Positions 7,675 to 17,457 of a stretch of DNA of 49,471 nucleotides are shown here, piece after piece. Within the stretch, counting starts at the first letter, position 1. Each line of letters starts with the position of its first letter. The stretch is taken from assembly GCA_024102635.1 (NCBI GenBank), contig JAGFJO010000042.1, positions 1 to 49,471 of the forward strand, read 5' to 3'. The notes beneath the pieces were generated by a model, which searched no databases, was not told the origin of the DNA, and saw only the letters and a program-made list of their open reading frames with translations. The position numbers were made by a program, and so were the translations under genes. The stretch comes from Deltaproteobacteria bacterium (lineage in GTDB: Bacteria > Bdellovibrionota_C > UBA2361 > JAGFJO01).

Positions 7675-8126
7675 TACATACATCCTGTCCGATTATATCC
7701 ATTCAGGAGGCGGTCCAGGCTATCAGAAGGGATTATAAACGTCAAGCATAGGGCGAAAAATAACCCTGTAAGTACAGCCAATTAGGGAGTGCCTCCTGCA
7801 CGGTCGTCCGCAGCGAATCTCACCTGTTACCGCAATGGGCCGAATCGACAAGTCGCATTAAGTCCTTCAAAACTGACACCTAAATTGCTCTATTCCGGTT
7901 GGACTCTCATCTCTACCTATAGCAATCCAGCTCAGCACTGCCTTATTGCACTAGGGCTTTCAGGTAAAAAGTTGCTTTACGATATATGCGCTTTTTCCCG
8001 CCCACGGAGGTCGGCTAAAACGCTTATGAGTCGATACCTTGCCTAGCCATAGGCCGGCCTCCCCGCACCTTTTCTAGCGACGGAGCGCCTCTCTCTAGCC
8101 CAGCTTGTTCACTTTTCGCAAAAAAC
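7675..8126. other. Intergenic region between tRNA-Val and the cytochrome operon
   Basis: Apart from the two TATAAT boxes and a 10-bp palindrome AGGCCGGCCT (8051-8060), I see nothing convincing here. An 85-codon plus-strand frame at 7789-8046 has no family resemblance and no ribosome site, and is probably chance. No clear rho-independent terminator for the cytochrome operon is visible. Confidence 0.4.
7692..7697 (-). promoter_or_regulatory. TATAAT -10 box upstream of the tRNA-Val region
   Basis: The minus strand reads GATATAATCGG, a perfect -10 hexamer, 22 bp before the 5' end of the tRNA fragment. The -35 region is poor. A second TATAAT lies at 7737-7732. Either could drive tRNA-Val and the rpmI-rplT operon. 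Confidence 0.4.
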
Positions 8127-11100
8127 TTAGGGCTTATTGCTCACCTGAAACAGCTTGCCGCGATCATTTAGGTAGAGCTCTTTCATCTCTTCCACTGTAA
8201 GCGGACGAGAACCGATACGGCCAAAGATGCTCACCTGGTGCCCTGTTTCATCAACTGCCCTGTCACGATCCAATGGTTTTGAGATCGCCAGCGCCGGGCC
8301 ATGGGTATGCTTCCAGGAGATGACCATCGGCTTCACAGGCGGGGCAAAGCCGTAGTAGCCCGGCACCCTGTCGGGATCGGTTAATTGCAGAACCTTAAGG
8401 CCGTTCTGCCCGTCTGCAAGATAAGCAAAAAGTGAAGCGTTGGTGGTTGCAACCTTAACGTCGTAGAGATCATTGATTCTCCCCTCATCGTTGAACACTG
8501 AGTAGATAAACGGTTCCTCAGGTTTTTCAATGTCAACAATAACAAGTCCTTGTTTGCCGCCGGCAACGTAAGCGTACGTTCGTGATACGTAAAGATTGCG
8601 CGCATCGGGAAGCTCAATATCGGCCTCATGAACCACTCTCGGCTTGGCGACATCGGTTATATCCACAACGTGGAAGCCTTTCTTGTCGGTTATGAAGGCG
8701 TAGCGGAACTGCACCGCTACGGCAGATGGCTCAACAAATGGCACAGTAGCAATAACCTTCGGCTCGAGCGGGGTATCAAGATCCAAGATCACTACTTTAT
8801 CCGGAACGGCTACGTACGCCCTGGCTCCCGTCAGCGTAATGAATCGCGCACCTGAAAGAATTCCGCCCTCATTCCATGTGAGCGCGCGCTCAAAGAAATT
8901 ATTGCTCGGGATCCCGTCTTGCAGCGTATCAACATTAACAAGGATGAGGCCCTCTTCACTGTCGGCTATCGCCGCATAGTGGTATATGGGGTGCATCGGG
9001 GTCTCGAGGTTTTCCGGCAGCTGTTCCCTAAACGGCGCAATCGGCATATTGGTCGGCAGCGCAAATGAGGTGGCATTCTTACTAGGAATATGGGTGTCAT
9101 GCCCTAAAGGCGAGAATGGAGCCGTAACGATCCTCTCAGAGAATCCTTTATTGGCAACATTGGCGATATCATAAGCCCGGAATCCTGCGCTTCCGGCGGT
9201 TGTGTATAGATACTCTCCCCGCATCTGAATCGTATTAGTGACGCCTCCGGTCCCGTGGTGCGTATGGTATTCTTTAAGCTCAAGTCCCCTTTCCTGATGA
9301 TCTCGGTACCAATCAGGATAAGCATACTTGTGCAGGAAGCTGCCGATCACTGCTTGCGGCTCATCCCACTCCGTCACCTGAATCGCCTCGAGTCCTGCTT
9401 CGCCGGTTGCCACCCATGTGTGGTACCCCATGAAATTCACGAAGTTCGTTCCGAATAGGAAGAGCTGCGTAAGGATGGCGTTATTATCGTTGGCTTTTGA
9501 CACGTGACAATCTTCGCACTGTTTGGTTTCCTTGGTTCGCACAGTGTGCGGGAAGTGCGGAGCGAAAGCCTGTGAACTGTGCCCCGAAGCAGCCGTGGGC
9601 GGCTGCTGAATGTAGATCTTTTGCCGGTTCACGTCCGTTGAACTTAAGATGAGAGCGCTTGAAGAACGCACGGGGACTATCTTACCGTCCTTGGCCGGCC
9701 CGTGGCGGCCGATCTGATACATCTCGTCGCGCGCCACTTGCGGATTATAGGTAGCCCAGTTTCTGGTTGTCTTTCCATCGTAGTGCTTGGATTCAGCCTT
9801 CCAGTTGGCCTGAATCGGCAGATGGCACCCTGCGCACGATGTTGCCCAGGAGCTGTGACAGGTAAAACAAGCTACCTCGTCACCCGAATGCGCAAGAGTT
9901 GAATTTAGATCTTTGGAGTTGTCTATGGCCTTGAGATCTCCCCACTTGGCCTCGGTTTGATCTCCCTCCAATCGCTTCACGGTTTTAGCGCGAGCGGCGG
10001 ATTGATTATAGTCGTGACTGGCAGGGTTTATAAGATCCCGGACTTGCTTAACGCGCCACTCCATTCCCTTGTTAAGACTCGACCTCTGATAAAGCGAACC
10101 TTCTCGCCACTCAAAGCGCCTCTCCCCAAAAGGAGTGCGCATCAGGCTCAGATCTCTCCCTCCGGGTGTAGCTCCCGATGCAGGGCCGGTCGTTTTAAGA
10201 GTGGCGTACTGCTTCACGCTTCCGTGGCAGTCCTCACACATTATCTCGACCTGCTGGGCGACTTCGCCGTACATGTTGCCGTCACCGTGGGAGTCTTGGG
10301 CGAAGTGGCAATCCATGCAGTGCATCCCCGCATCGACATGGATATCCGAAAGAAGAACCGACTTCTTGAATTTTTCCGGGTCGTCAAAGGAGACTAGGTT
10401 GCCCTTTTCATCGAGCAGGTTCCCCTTTCTATCGCGCTTGAAGATCGCCCGGAAGTTCCAGCCGTGTCCATGGTAATCCGCAAACTGCGTGTCTTTCAGT
10501 ACCGGGTTCTTTTCGCTTACCTTCTTAAGAAATTCAACATCGGTCCAAAGACCGCGCGCCGCAGCCTCTTCAGGATTGTGGGTGAACGATTTATGAATCT
10601 CTTCATGGGTCGGATAGCGTTGCTCTTTAGGCCACATATGAGGCGCATCGGACTCGTAATCCCACATGGTGTAGCCCAAGAAAGAGTTCACAAACATATT
10701 GGGCTGGTGCATATGACAGATCATGCACTGACTTGTCGGAATAGCGCGGGTAAATTCATGCTTTAACGGATGGCCCGATTCATCCTTCGGAATTGTAGGA
10801 TCTTTGGTCTGAGTTTTACCCTCATGGCCGAACTTGGCATAGGGCCCGGAGTGCCGCGGATCGCGGTCGTTGGCATACACCACGTGACATGCAGTACATC
10901 CGCTGTTGCGGTAGTCGCCGGGATGATCGTTTGAGCCCATTAGCGAGAGGTGCGGATCGTTAAGGCGCGTCTTGTGAATATTAATGACGGGCACCGATAT
11001 TCTTGCGCCGGTACCGGGGCCGCGATTAGATGCGCGGATATCGGGCTTGCCCGGTTCTTCCAAGAAATTCGGCAGACCCACCTCTGCAAATTGGGATTTG

Positions 11101-11828
11101 ATGAACAAACCGCCCCGTTCGAAGACACGGAAAATATCGCCGGGTGGGATAACTTCCCACTGCGGAAGAGGAATCAATTTTTCAAGAGCACCACGTGCTT
11201 TCAACTCCTCCGTTACCGGTCGGATGGCGTGCAGTTCTCTTGCCGTTCCGTCACGCGCATAGCTCTCCCCAAGAATATACTTCTTATAAGGAAGGATATT
11301 GTTGTTGTATGCCGCGCCGCCCCACAGCATCGCCGAGGTAGTCATAAGACTTCTTTCAACGGCAGGAACGATAGAGGCGTGACAGCCACCGCAAGCTTCT
11401 CGTGCTACACGTAGATCCCCGGGGTTAACAAACCTCACATACTCAGCAGGCTCTTTAAGCCATTTGGCATAAGTGTGTTCGGGATTGGCGGAGCTTTTCC
11501 AGATCTCGGGGTGCTTCGGTTGAACGTGAGCCCGCAGTTTAGCATCTTCATATTCTGCCGACCCTTCACTCAGACCCTCGGCCCGCACACCCGCATCGCC
11601 GCCATGACAGTGCTGACATCCGATAAGCACTCCTGGGTTCTGGTGCATCGAAGGCGCATCCGTAACGGTATGACAGTCTTGGCAGCCGGCGCTCATTTGC
11701 TGCATCTCTTCTACGGTAATGCCGGGCTGCACCGCGTCGACCGCGGGATCCTGAGCGGCCGCGAAGTTCAACAGAACTGCTAGAATCGCAAGCAACTCTG
11801 CTATCAGGAGGTGTTTCATCTTAAACAT
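8127..11828 (-). CDS. Decaheme c-type cytochrome fused to an LVIVD beta-propeller
   Basis: This 1233-residue secreted protein has a signal peptide (residues 1-26, ending FAAAQ). Ten CxxCH heme motifs begin at about residues 49, 71, 146, 311, 368, 504, 531, 654, 665 and 771. From about residue 860 the sequence changes to repeats of the LVIVD type (GLVIVDIEKPEEP, GFHVVDITDVAKP, VVILDLDTPLEP), a seven-bladed-propeller-like fold. His-rich stretches (HTHH, SHGDG) could supply distal heme ligands. It is the last gene of the operon, 5 bp after the outer-membrane barrel. It is therefore a candidate terminal cytochrome acting in the periplasm or at the cell surface with that barrel. The electron partner and final acceptor are unknown. 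The start at 11828 is used; Met4 at 11819 is also possible. Confidence 0.88.
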   Translation of the reverse strand: MFKMKHLLIAELLAILAVLLNFAAAQDPAVDAVQPGITVEEMQQMSAGCQDCHTVTDAPSMHQNPGVLIGCQHCHGGDAGVRAEGLSEGSAEYEDAKLRAHVQPKHPEIWKSSANPEHTYAKWLKEPAEYVRFVNPGDLRVAREACGGCHASIVPAVERSLMTTSAMLWGGAAYNNNILPYKKYILGESYARDGTARELHAIRPVTEELKARGALEKLIPLPQWEVIPPGDIFRVFERGGLFIKSQFAEVGLPNFLEEPGKPDIRASNRGPGTGARISVPVINIHKTRLNDPHLSLMGSNDHPGDYRNSGCTACHVVYANDRDPRHSGPYAKFGHEGKTQTKDPTIPKDESGHPLKHEFTRAIPTSQCMICHMHQPNMFVNSFLGYTMWDYESDAPHMWPKEQRYPTHEEIHKSFTHNPEEAAARGLWTDVEFLKKVSEKNPVLKDTQFADYHGHGWNFRAIFKRDRKGNLLDEKGNLVSFDDPEKFKKSVLLSDIHVDAGMHCMDCHFAQDSHGDGNMYGEVAQQVEIMCEDCHGSVKQYATLKTTGPASGATPGGRDLSLMRTPFGERRFEWREGSLYQRSSLNKGMEWRVKQVRDLINPASHDYNQSAARAKTVKRLEGDQTEAKWGDLKAIDNSKDLNSTLAHSGDEVACFTCHSSWATSCAGCHLPIQANWKAESKHYDGKTTRNWATYNPQVARDEMYQIGRHGPAKDGKIVPVRSSSALILSSTDVNRQKIYIQQPPTAASGHSSQAFAPHFPHTVRTKETKQCEDCHVSKANDNNAILTQLFLFGTNFVNFMGYHTWVATGEAGLEAIQVTEWDEPQAVIGSFLHKYAYPDWYRDHQERGLELKEYHTHHGTGGVTNTIQMRGEYLYTTAGSAGFRAYDIANVANKGFSERIVTAPFSPLGHDTHIPSKNATSFALPTNMPIAPFREQLPENLETPMHPIYHYAAIADSEEGLILVNVDTLQDGIPSNNFFERALTWNEGGILSGARFITLTGARAYVAVPDKVVILDLDTPLEPKVIATVPFVEPSAVAVQFRYAFITDKKGFHVVDITDVAKPRVVHEADIELPDARNLYVSRTYAYVAGGKQGLVIVDIEKPEEPFIYSVFNDEGRINDLYDVKVATTNASLFAYLADGQNGLKVLQLTDPDRVPGYYGFAPPVKPMVISWKHTHGPALAISKPLDRDRAVDETGHQVSIFGRIGSRPLTVEEMKELYLNDRGKLFQVSNKP

Positions 11829-11833
11829 AGCTT

Positions 11834-13612
11834 CTAGTACTGCAGAATTAAGTTGGTAAATACCTGGTACAACGTGCGATCTCCGAAGAGGTTCTCAAAT
11901 CCCTTGTTGGGAAGAAGAAAAGCCGTACCAGCCCGAATCTGCACATTGTTGTTAAGGAATGGACGGTAGAGGATCCCGCTTGAGAGATCCCAGCCCAGGT
12001 CGCGATCAAAGGAGCCGTCCTGCCGTAAGATATTAAGTGTCGAGACGTCATCGAACTGAATGTAGCTGACATTGTTAATCAGCTTTAGCTTGGGAGTGAT
12101 CTCGAAGTCCACGCCGGCGTTATACAGACGCAGACCCGGATTAACATAGTTCGACTGCCCCTCTTCTTTTCCGGGCCGCAGGTTCGCCAGCAGGCTGTTG
12201 CGGTTTGTAAAGAGAACCAATCCGCCTCCGATGAAAGGAATCCCCTGCCGCTGCCAGTAAGAGATATCACCGCCGGCAAAATTGGGATTGTCTAATATCG
12301 CATCAAACCCGTTTGCTTCATCGTCGTAAGGATCATCGTCTCCCGAGGCCCAGAAAAACGATGCTCTAACCCGCACCCAATCGATATCATAAGAGGCCTC
12401 CAAGGCCGCCATCGCCGCGCTGATATCTGTCTGTCTCTGTGCGATCTGATTATGACTTTCGCTCCCGGTCACGTAATAGAAAGCCTCGGTCACATTAAGC
12501 CGGCCGTAATGTCCGTCACCTGTCAATCCTAAGTAGGTCGAGTAGATATTTTTAGGACGCTCGTCGCCGATAGAAGCCGGCCGAACAAGGAATCCGTTGT
12601 TGTCGTAATCGAAAGGATGGTTTCCTGCCGTATCCTGCCTGTAAATTAGATTAGCCTGTACCGTATGACCTAGTACCGGGGCATCCTGACGGTATATGTT
12701 GCCGATGAACACATCTTCAAAACGATCTTCGAACCAGGTGTTGAGACCGGTGTTGGTGTCCTTATCGATTCTCCTGAAATAAGCGAGATTGAACTGATAT
12801 TTATTATTGTCAAAATTTCCGAAAAGGCGGACTCCCGGCTCACTAGTGTTATAAACGAACCCTCTGAAGTCGCTTATGAAAGGCTGAACACCTATGCGGC
12901 TAGAAATAAAATCATACCGGTCGGTGATATTTACCAGGTGAATATCGGCGAACAGCTCCAATAGCCCTACGAAATTGTCGGTGCGCTCATTGCCTTTAGT
13001 CGGATCTACTCTAAGTATGCCGGTCTCTTCCGCATGCGCATAGTTGATGTTGAACACCGGAGTGAACCGGAACTCGACATCTTGCGGCTTAAAAGCGGTG
13101 TTACCCTGTATGAGAGAAAATGAGGTAATCAGATTCTCCGCCAAAACAAACTGCCGGCCATTGCCGAATATATCGGTCGCCTCGGGGTTTTGGGTTGAGG
13201 GTCCGCCTACCGGCACCGGAATTCGTCTCGTCTCAGTTGAAAGATCGGAGATAATAGCCAGCTCGAAAAACCACGGGTGTGCCTGATCGCCGAATATCGG
13301 GATATCAGCCTTCAATACATTTTGATTATAAGGATCGTACCACTTGCCCGCGTACAGCTGGCGCCAGCGATCGGGAACAGCGACAAAGTCGGATGCCGAT
13401 GAATTAATGTCCGGGATAGACTCATAAATGAACGGCGGGAACGCGGTCGGCCTAGGCTCTTCTCCTGGGCGCTGCCGCTCGCCGATCTCGTAAGGAACTA
13501 GATCAATCTGCTCGCCCTCTTCTGCAGCGGTCGGTTGCGGTTCTGACTGCTCTTCCGCCCGAACGGTTGAGAAAATCAGCACCGACAAAATCAATGCATA
13601 AGCAACTCTCAT
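11834..13612 (-). CDS. Outer-membrane beta-barrel (porin-like) paired with multiheme cytochrome
   Basis: The protein has about 592 residues from the ATG at 13612, which is preceded by GGGG about 8 nt away. An upstream GTG at 13651 is less likely because it would extend the signal peptide. The signal peptide is MRVAYALILSVLIFSTVRA. The mature region is rich in Asp/Asn/Gly turns alternating with amphipathic strands and ends in a short aromatic-terminated strand (FTNLILQY), the outer-membrane barrel signature. An acidic/Pro-rich linker follows the signal peptide. It sits between a lipoprotein and the decaheme gene, suggesting the sheath of a porin-cytochrome conduit as in the Geobacter Pcc or Shewanella MtrB systems. 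No specific porin family is recognised with certainty, and it could instead be an ordinary porin. Confidence 0.75.
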   Translation of the reverse strand: MRVAYALILSVLIFSTVRAEEQSEPQPTAAEEGEQIDLVPYEIGERQRPGEEPRPTAFPPFIYESIPDINSSASDFVAVPDRWRQLYAGKWYDPYNQNVLKADIPIFGDQAHPWFFELAIISDLSTETRRIPVPVGGPSTQNPEATDIFGNGRQFVLAENLITSFSLIQGNTAFKPQDVEFRFTPVFNINYAHAEETGILRVDPTKGNERTDNFVGLLELFADIHLVNITDRYDFISSRIGVQPFISDFRGFVYNTSEPGVRLFGNFDNNKYQFNLAYFRRIDKDTNTGLNTWFEDRFEDVFIGNIYRQDAPVLGHTVQANLIYRQDTAGNHPFDYDNNGFLVRPASIGDERPKNIYSTYLGLTGDGHYGRLNVTEAFYYVTGSESHNQIAQRQTDISAAMAALEASYDIDWVRVRASFFWASGDDDPYDDEANGFDAILDNPNFAGGDISYWQRQGIPFIGGGLVLFTNRNSLLANLRPGKEEGQSNYVNPGLRLYNAGVDFEITPKLKLINNVSYIQFDDVSTLNILRQDGSFDRDLGWDLSSGILYRPFLNNNVQIRAGTAFLLPNKGFENLFGDRTLYQVFTNLILQY

Positions 13613-13651
13613 CACACCTACCCCTATAGTTCTTGTAACAACCAGCACCAC

Positions 13652-15667
13652 CTATAGCCCGTCACAAACATTCTGCTCATTACTTCCGCTAAACGGGGCC
13701 TCCGGGCAATTCACATACCGCAGCCGGACATTTTCATATGGCAGCGGCTGAATATTGTCGGAGCGAATCTCAATCGGAGCATTGAAGCCGAGCTGCGGAT
13801 CACCGACAGTAGTATGGCCGACGAAATCAAGTCCCCGCCTGCTCGCTCCGTAGAATGCTACTAAGTCGTCCTGGTCCACTCCGTCGCCGCTTATTCCGAT
13901 TCCGCCTATCAGTGTATTTCCGCGGTAGAGGGGCACCGAACCGGGGAATATCTGAATGCCGTTGGCAAGCCGCGATCCCACGATGTTTCTATCACTGCAA
14001 TTATCCGGAAGTGACGCGGGCGGATTAGCCGGGATACCTAGCGGCTGCACTAGTCTCTGAAAAACTAGATCTAGCTGGACGCCGTCGTTGAAGGGGCTCC
14101 ATGTGCGTGCTGCTCCCGAAGTGCCGGGAAACGGCAGCGCAAAAGGCCCATTAATATTTCCGTCAATACCATCAGGGAAGAATGGCCGTGACATGTTGCC
14201 AAGCGCGCGATCTGCAAATGCATGGGTACCGGTAAGAGCCTGCGGTCCGAGAAAGTTTCTCGCAGCCGTAACATAATCTTCAAAAGCGCCGACCGCATTA
14301 GCTGCTTGCAAAGCAGCGAGTTTCTCCCCGGCGTCGGGCGAACTGAAAAACGTTGCTCCGCGTGCTTTCTGCAATGCAACGTCTATACCGAATACAGGAG
14401 CGTCTTGGCTTCTCACGAAACCAAGCGGTACTCCCAGATGATCCACTACCCAGATCGAGACCCGCGCCGGAGTGTCACGTGGGGTACGGATTGCCGCACG
14501 AGCTCGAAAGGCGGTCACTAACGCGGAATCAAGTATAGCGTCGACCTCTGCCGCGCTCAGCTGAGCACCATTCGGCAGAGATGCGCCGGCTCTAGTCGGA
14601 AAGCGCGGACTGCCGGAAGAGTCCACAAGAATAGCGGCCGGTACACCTGCACGAACCGTCTTAGCTACGCCCGAAGAGGGGTCCCCGAAAGTGGCCCCAT
14701 TTCTCACGACACCGCTAAAGTAAAATGGAATGGCAACAAATGAAGTTTCGTCTAGAACGGGAAGTGCGCCGTCGAGCGGCTCCAGATCTCCATACTCAAG
14801 ATCTGTATACCTCAGCGACTTTCCGACATTCATCTGCGAGGCTACCCGCTCTGACGGCGCCTCATAACCGATCGACGCCTGCATAGCCACCCGTTCCTCG
14901 GGATCATCATCAAAATCAAATATTTCACGATCAAGGCGGTACAGCCCATCGAATTCGACTCCTATACCGCCTACCATGTCACCGGCTTTATAAAGCGGAA
15001 TACCTCCCATGTCCGGCGATAGCCCTAGCGGGAGCGCACGTGGTCCGGTAAATCCCGACGAAAGCACTTTGGAACCGGAAGGTATGCCTCCTGCAAGATC
15101 CGGGTTGAGCACGGTAATATCGCTGCACATCAGCTGCGAAAACTGCACCCCGAAGAGCGGGCCTCCGGGCTGATTACGTTCACCGGGGTTAAAATGCTCC
15201 TGCACTATCTGGTTGGCTGTACGGGTTGAGAATGCATTGCCCTGACTGCTTAGATAGGCGCCGGTTCCTGCCTTAGAGATCGCCGCGAGTGTGGAAGGCA
15301 CATCTACGCCTTCGAGCCCGCCGGTTGCTCCGAGCATGCCGTCAATGCGAGTGGTCGGTGGAGACCCGGCCATCTGATAGACAGCCAGAACATTTCCGAC
15401 TCTGTCTGTAACAGCGAAAGTCGCGTTAACGCCTATGGACTGCGCTGCCCGCACTCCTTGAGCTATAATGAGGCGCACCTCCGCTGCGCTGAGATTAAGA
15501 TTGGGGCAACCGCCATCGCAACCGAAATTAGCTGCTCCAGTGCCATTTTTTTGATTACTGCCCGAGGAGCCGGCTCCCCCACTTCCCCCGCAGCCTGCCA
15601 TTAGAACCGCAAAACACACGACTAACGGCAAGCGACTACAACGAAGCACCGCAAACTTCATAAACAC
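13652..15667 (-). CDS. Lipoprotein with two GlcG/HbpS-type (DUF336) domains
   Basis: The 671-residue protein has a lipoprotein signal (VLMAGC, acylated Cys26) followed by a Gly/Ser-rich linker. Two domains share the GlcG/HbpS pattern: NLSAAEVRLIIAQGVRAAQ with FAVTDRVGNVLAVY (about residues 58-105), and LSAAEVDAILDSALVTAFRARAAI with IWVVDHLGVPLGF (about 370-420). Both are followed by segments with PLY + GGIG (VPLYRGNTLIGGIGISG). HbpS proteins bind heme and sense redox; GlcG sits in glycolate operons. Placement between the FHA-cytochrome and the barrel suggests a periplasmic or outer-membrane accessory. Its stop abuts the barrel frame. A 117-bp gap upstream could hold its own promoter. Confidence 0.75.
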   Translation of the reverse strand: MFMKFAVLRCSRLPLVVCFAVLMAGCGGSGGAGSSGSNQKNGTGAANFGCDGGCPNLNLSAAEVRLIIAQGVRAAQSIGVNATFAVTDRVGNVLAVYQMAGSPPTTRIDGMLGATGGLEGVDVPSTLAAISKAGTGAYLSSQGNAFSTRTANQIVQEHFNPGERNQPGGPLFGVQFSQLMCSDITVLNPDLAGGIPSGSKVLSSGFTGPRALPLGLSPDMGGIPLYKAGDMVGGIGVEFDGLYRLDREIFDFDDDPEERVAMQASIGYEAPSERVASQMNVGKSLRYTDLEYGDLEPLDGALPVLDETSFVAIPFYFSGVVRNGATFGDPSSGVAKTVRAGVPAAILVDSSGSPRFPTRAGASLPNGAQLSAAEVDAILDSALVTAFRARAAIRTPRDTPARVSIWVVDHLGVPLGFVRSQDAPVFGIDVALQKARGATFFSSPDAGEKLAALQAANAVGAFEDYVTAARNFLGPQALTGTHAFADRALGNMSRPFFPDGIDGNINGPFALPFPGTSGAARTWSPFNDGVQLDLVFQRLVQPLGIPANPPASLPDNCSDRNIVGSRLANGIQIFPGSVPLYRGNTLIGGIGISGDGVDQDDLVAFYGASRRGLDFVGHTTVGDPQLGFNAPIEIRSDNIQPLPYENVRLRYVNCPEAPFSGSNEQNVCDGL

Positions 15668-15784
15668 TCTTTCCGAAATTTCAGTTTACTACCACCGCGC
15701 AATCAGACATGCGCCGCAAGATTGCTCATCGTGTACTGCAGGATAGAACCAATCTCAAAACGCAAACACTGTACAAACTACTGC

Positions 15785-17455
15785 TCACTTCTTGCTCAAA
15801 ATTTCTTCCGCTAGACGCTTCGCCTCCGGCGGCACAAGCTGCTCATCATGATAGGAGTGACACATAACACAGTCACTCTTCACCATCCCGTGCGAACCGT
15901 CGTCGTTATGGCACACTAAGCACTTCTCAACTCGCGGTAGAAGGACCTGATTAGTCTTGGTGGATTCGCGCACTCCTTTGTGACAATCATCGCACCTCAT
16001 TGCTTCGTGGCTCTTGTGACTAAAAGTCGAACCAGGCATCCATCTATCTGGAATCTGAGGTTGCAGCACAGTGTACCTGCTTACCGCCGCGTCCGTAGCT
16101 TGCTGCAAAGATATATCTTTTTCAACAACTAAATGACAGAGGTAACACGCTGTTTTGGTGAATAACTGGCGCTCAGCGTTCCTAGACTCTCTCTCCACAA
16201 AAGAGCGCTTGAAATCATCTTGCCTATTTGGAGCAGCCGATTCAGCCAGTGATCCTCCCGGCTTAAAGCGGTTAAAAGTACGGGCGGCCTGGGCATTATC
16301 GTTCGACGAGAGCAGCAGCTTAGCGTACTCGGCATAGAGAAACTTGTAGACGACATCAGGATCTCCGTGCGGAACTTCCTTAGCCGGCAAACGGTCATCG
16401 AACTCAAGAGTGTGGCACGACTCGCAATGCTTCTCAAAATTCACTTTTTCAATTGTACGGAGATCCTCTGAAGCGTTGTGACAATCCCGGCAATCGAGCC
16501 GCACGGGGCCATCCTTGCCTCTTAAGGTTTTAAGGTGAATTTCGTGGTTTAGCTTAACATTCGAGTTATCCTTCAAATTCGCCGCGTCGTCTAATCTCAC
16601 TTTGGTGAACACTCCCCCAGGAATGACAGGCTGAATAGCAACCGAAAATTCGGGATGACTCTTGAACGATGGGACGTTCGGGGAACCGGAATCCGGATGT
16701 ATTTGCTTTATGTCGGCATGACACGTCACGCACATTCGTGAATCTCGAAGCACCATCGCATGATCCCCGTTGTGCTCCATATGACAGGAGGCACAGCGCC
16801 CCTCCAGTCCTTCATGCTTTTCAAGAACTTCGGAATGCTCACTCATGTTATGGCAAGCTAGACATTGCGCGTCTTGAACCTGCACAAAAGGATCAGCATG
16901 GCAGGCATGGCAATCGTGAGCAATCATGGCGTGATTGTTCGAAATCGGACCGCTGTTCCAGCTATCTTTGTTTTGCGACATCAATGGCAGAACAAAGAAC
17001 CAGCCTCCGACAATAATGAAGCCCATCAAAGACAGTAATCTAATTCGCGGAAGCCTCTGAAAAACATCCGCCCTGGCGAGATCGCGGCCGATTAGAGTTT
17101 CGGTGTCGACCTTTTCACTCTCCTCCATTCGCTGTCTTACTCCCCATAGGCCGCCTTCATGAAAGACTGTTAAAGAGATATCGCCTATCTTAATTTCATC
17201 TCCGGCCTGCAAAGTTGCTTCTCGTACTATGCTTCCGTTGACTCTCGTTCCGCTCAATGAGCCGAGATCTTCAACTCTCAATCCGGCCGGGGTCTGCGTG
17301 AGCTTAACATGCGTAAGTGAAAGCAGATTGCTTTCAAAGATTATATCACTGGCGCTTCCCCGCCCGAGCACCAACTCGGACTTATCATAGTCGCGATTAA
17401 GCACGTCGCGCGCGCCGTTCTTGCCTATCTTTTCAATGGTGTGGCGAAATTTCAT
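15785..17455 (-). CDS. FHA domain - transmembrane helix - decaheme cytochrome c3-type fusion
   Basis: This 556-residue protein has a cytoplasmic FHA domain at residues 25-100: LGRGSASDI, LLSLTHVKL and DLGSLSGTRVNG match the canonical GRxxxxDI, SxxHA and DLxSxNGT motifs. One membrane helix (about 139-159) follows a basic RLPRIR stretch, placing the FHA domain inside and the C-terminus in the periplasm. The periplasmic part has ten CxxCH motifs, starting CHACH (182) and CLACH (198) and ending CVMCH. The heme domain resembles cytochrome c3/c7-type modules. It begins 2 bp after the cytochrome-b-like gene and so is coupled to it. It probably carries electrons between the inner membrane and periplasm, with phospho-threonine binding by FHA as a possible regulatory or assembly input. 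Confidence 0.88.
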   Translation of the reverse strand: MKFRHTIEKIGKNGARDVLNRDYDKSELVLGRGSASDIIFESNLLSLTHVKLTQTPAGLRVEDLGSLSGTRVNGSIVREATLQAGDEIKIGDISLTVFHEGGLWGVRQRMEESEKVDTETLIGRDLARADVFQRLPRIRLLSLMGFIIVGGWFFVLPLMSQNKDSWNSGPISNNHAMIAHDCHACHADPFVQVQDAQCLACHNMSEHSEVLEKHEGLEGRCASCHMEHNGDHAMVLRDSRMCVTCHADIKQIHPDSGSPNVPSFKSHPEFSVAIQPVIPGGVFTKVRLDDAANLKDNSNVKLNHEIHLKTLRGKDGPVRLDCRDCHNASEDLRTIEKVNFEKHCESCHTLEFDDRLPAKEVPHGDPDVVYKFLYAEYAKLLLSSNDNAQAARTFNRFKPGGSLAESAAPNRQDDFKRSFVERESRNAERQLFTKTACYLCHLVVEKDISLQQATDAAVSRYTVLQPQIPDRWMPGSTFSHKSHEAMRCDDCHKGVRESTKTNQVLLPRVEKCLVCHNDDGSHGMVKSDCVMCHSYHDEQLVPPEAKRLAEEILSKK

Positions 17456-17457
17456 CT

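Noticed and set aside
7789..8046. 85-codon plus-strand frame before the cytochrome operon
   Set aside because: No ribosome site, no family resemblance, and the region looks non-coding.
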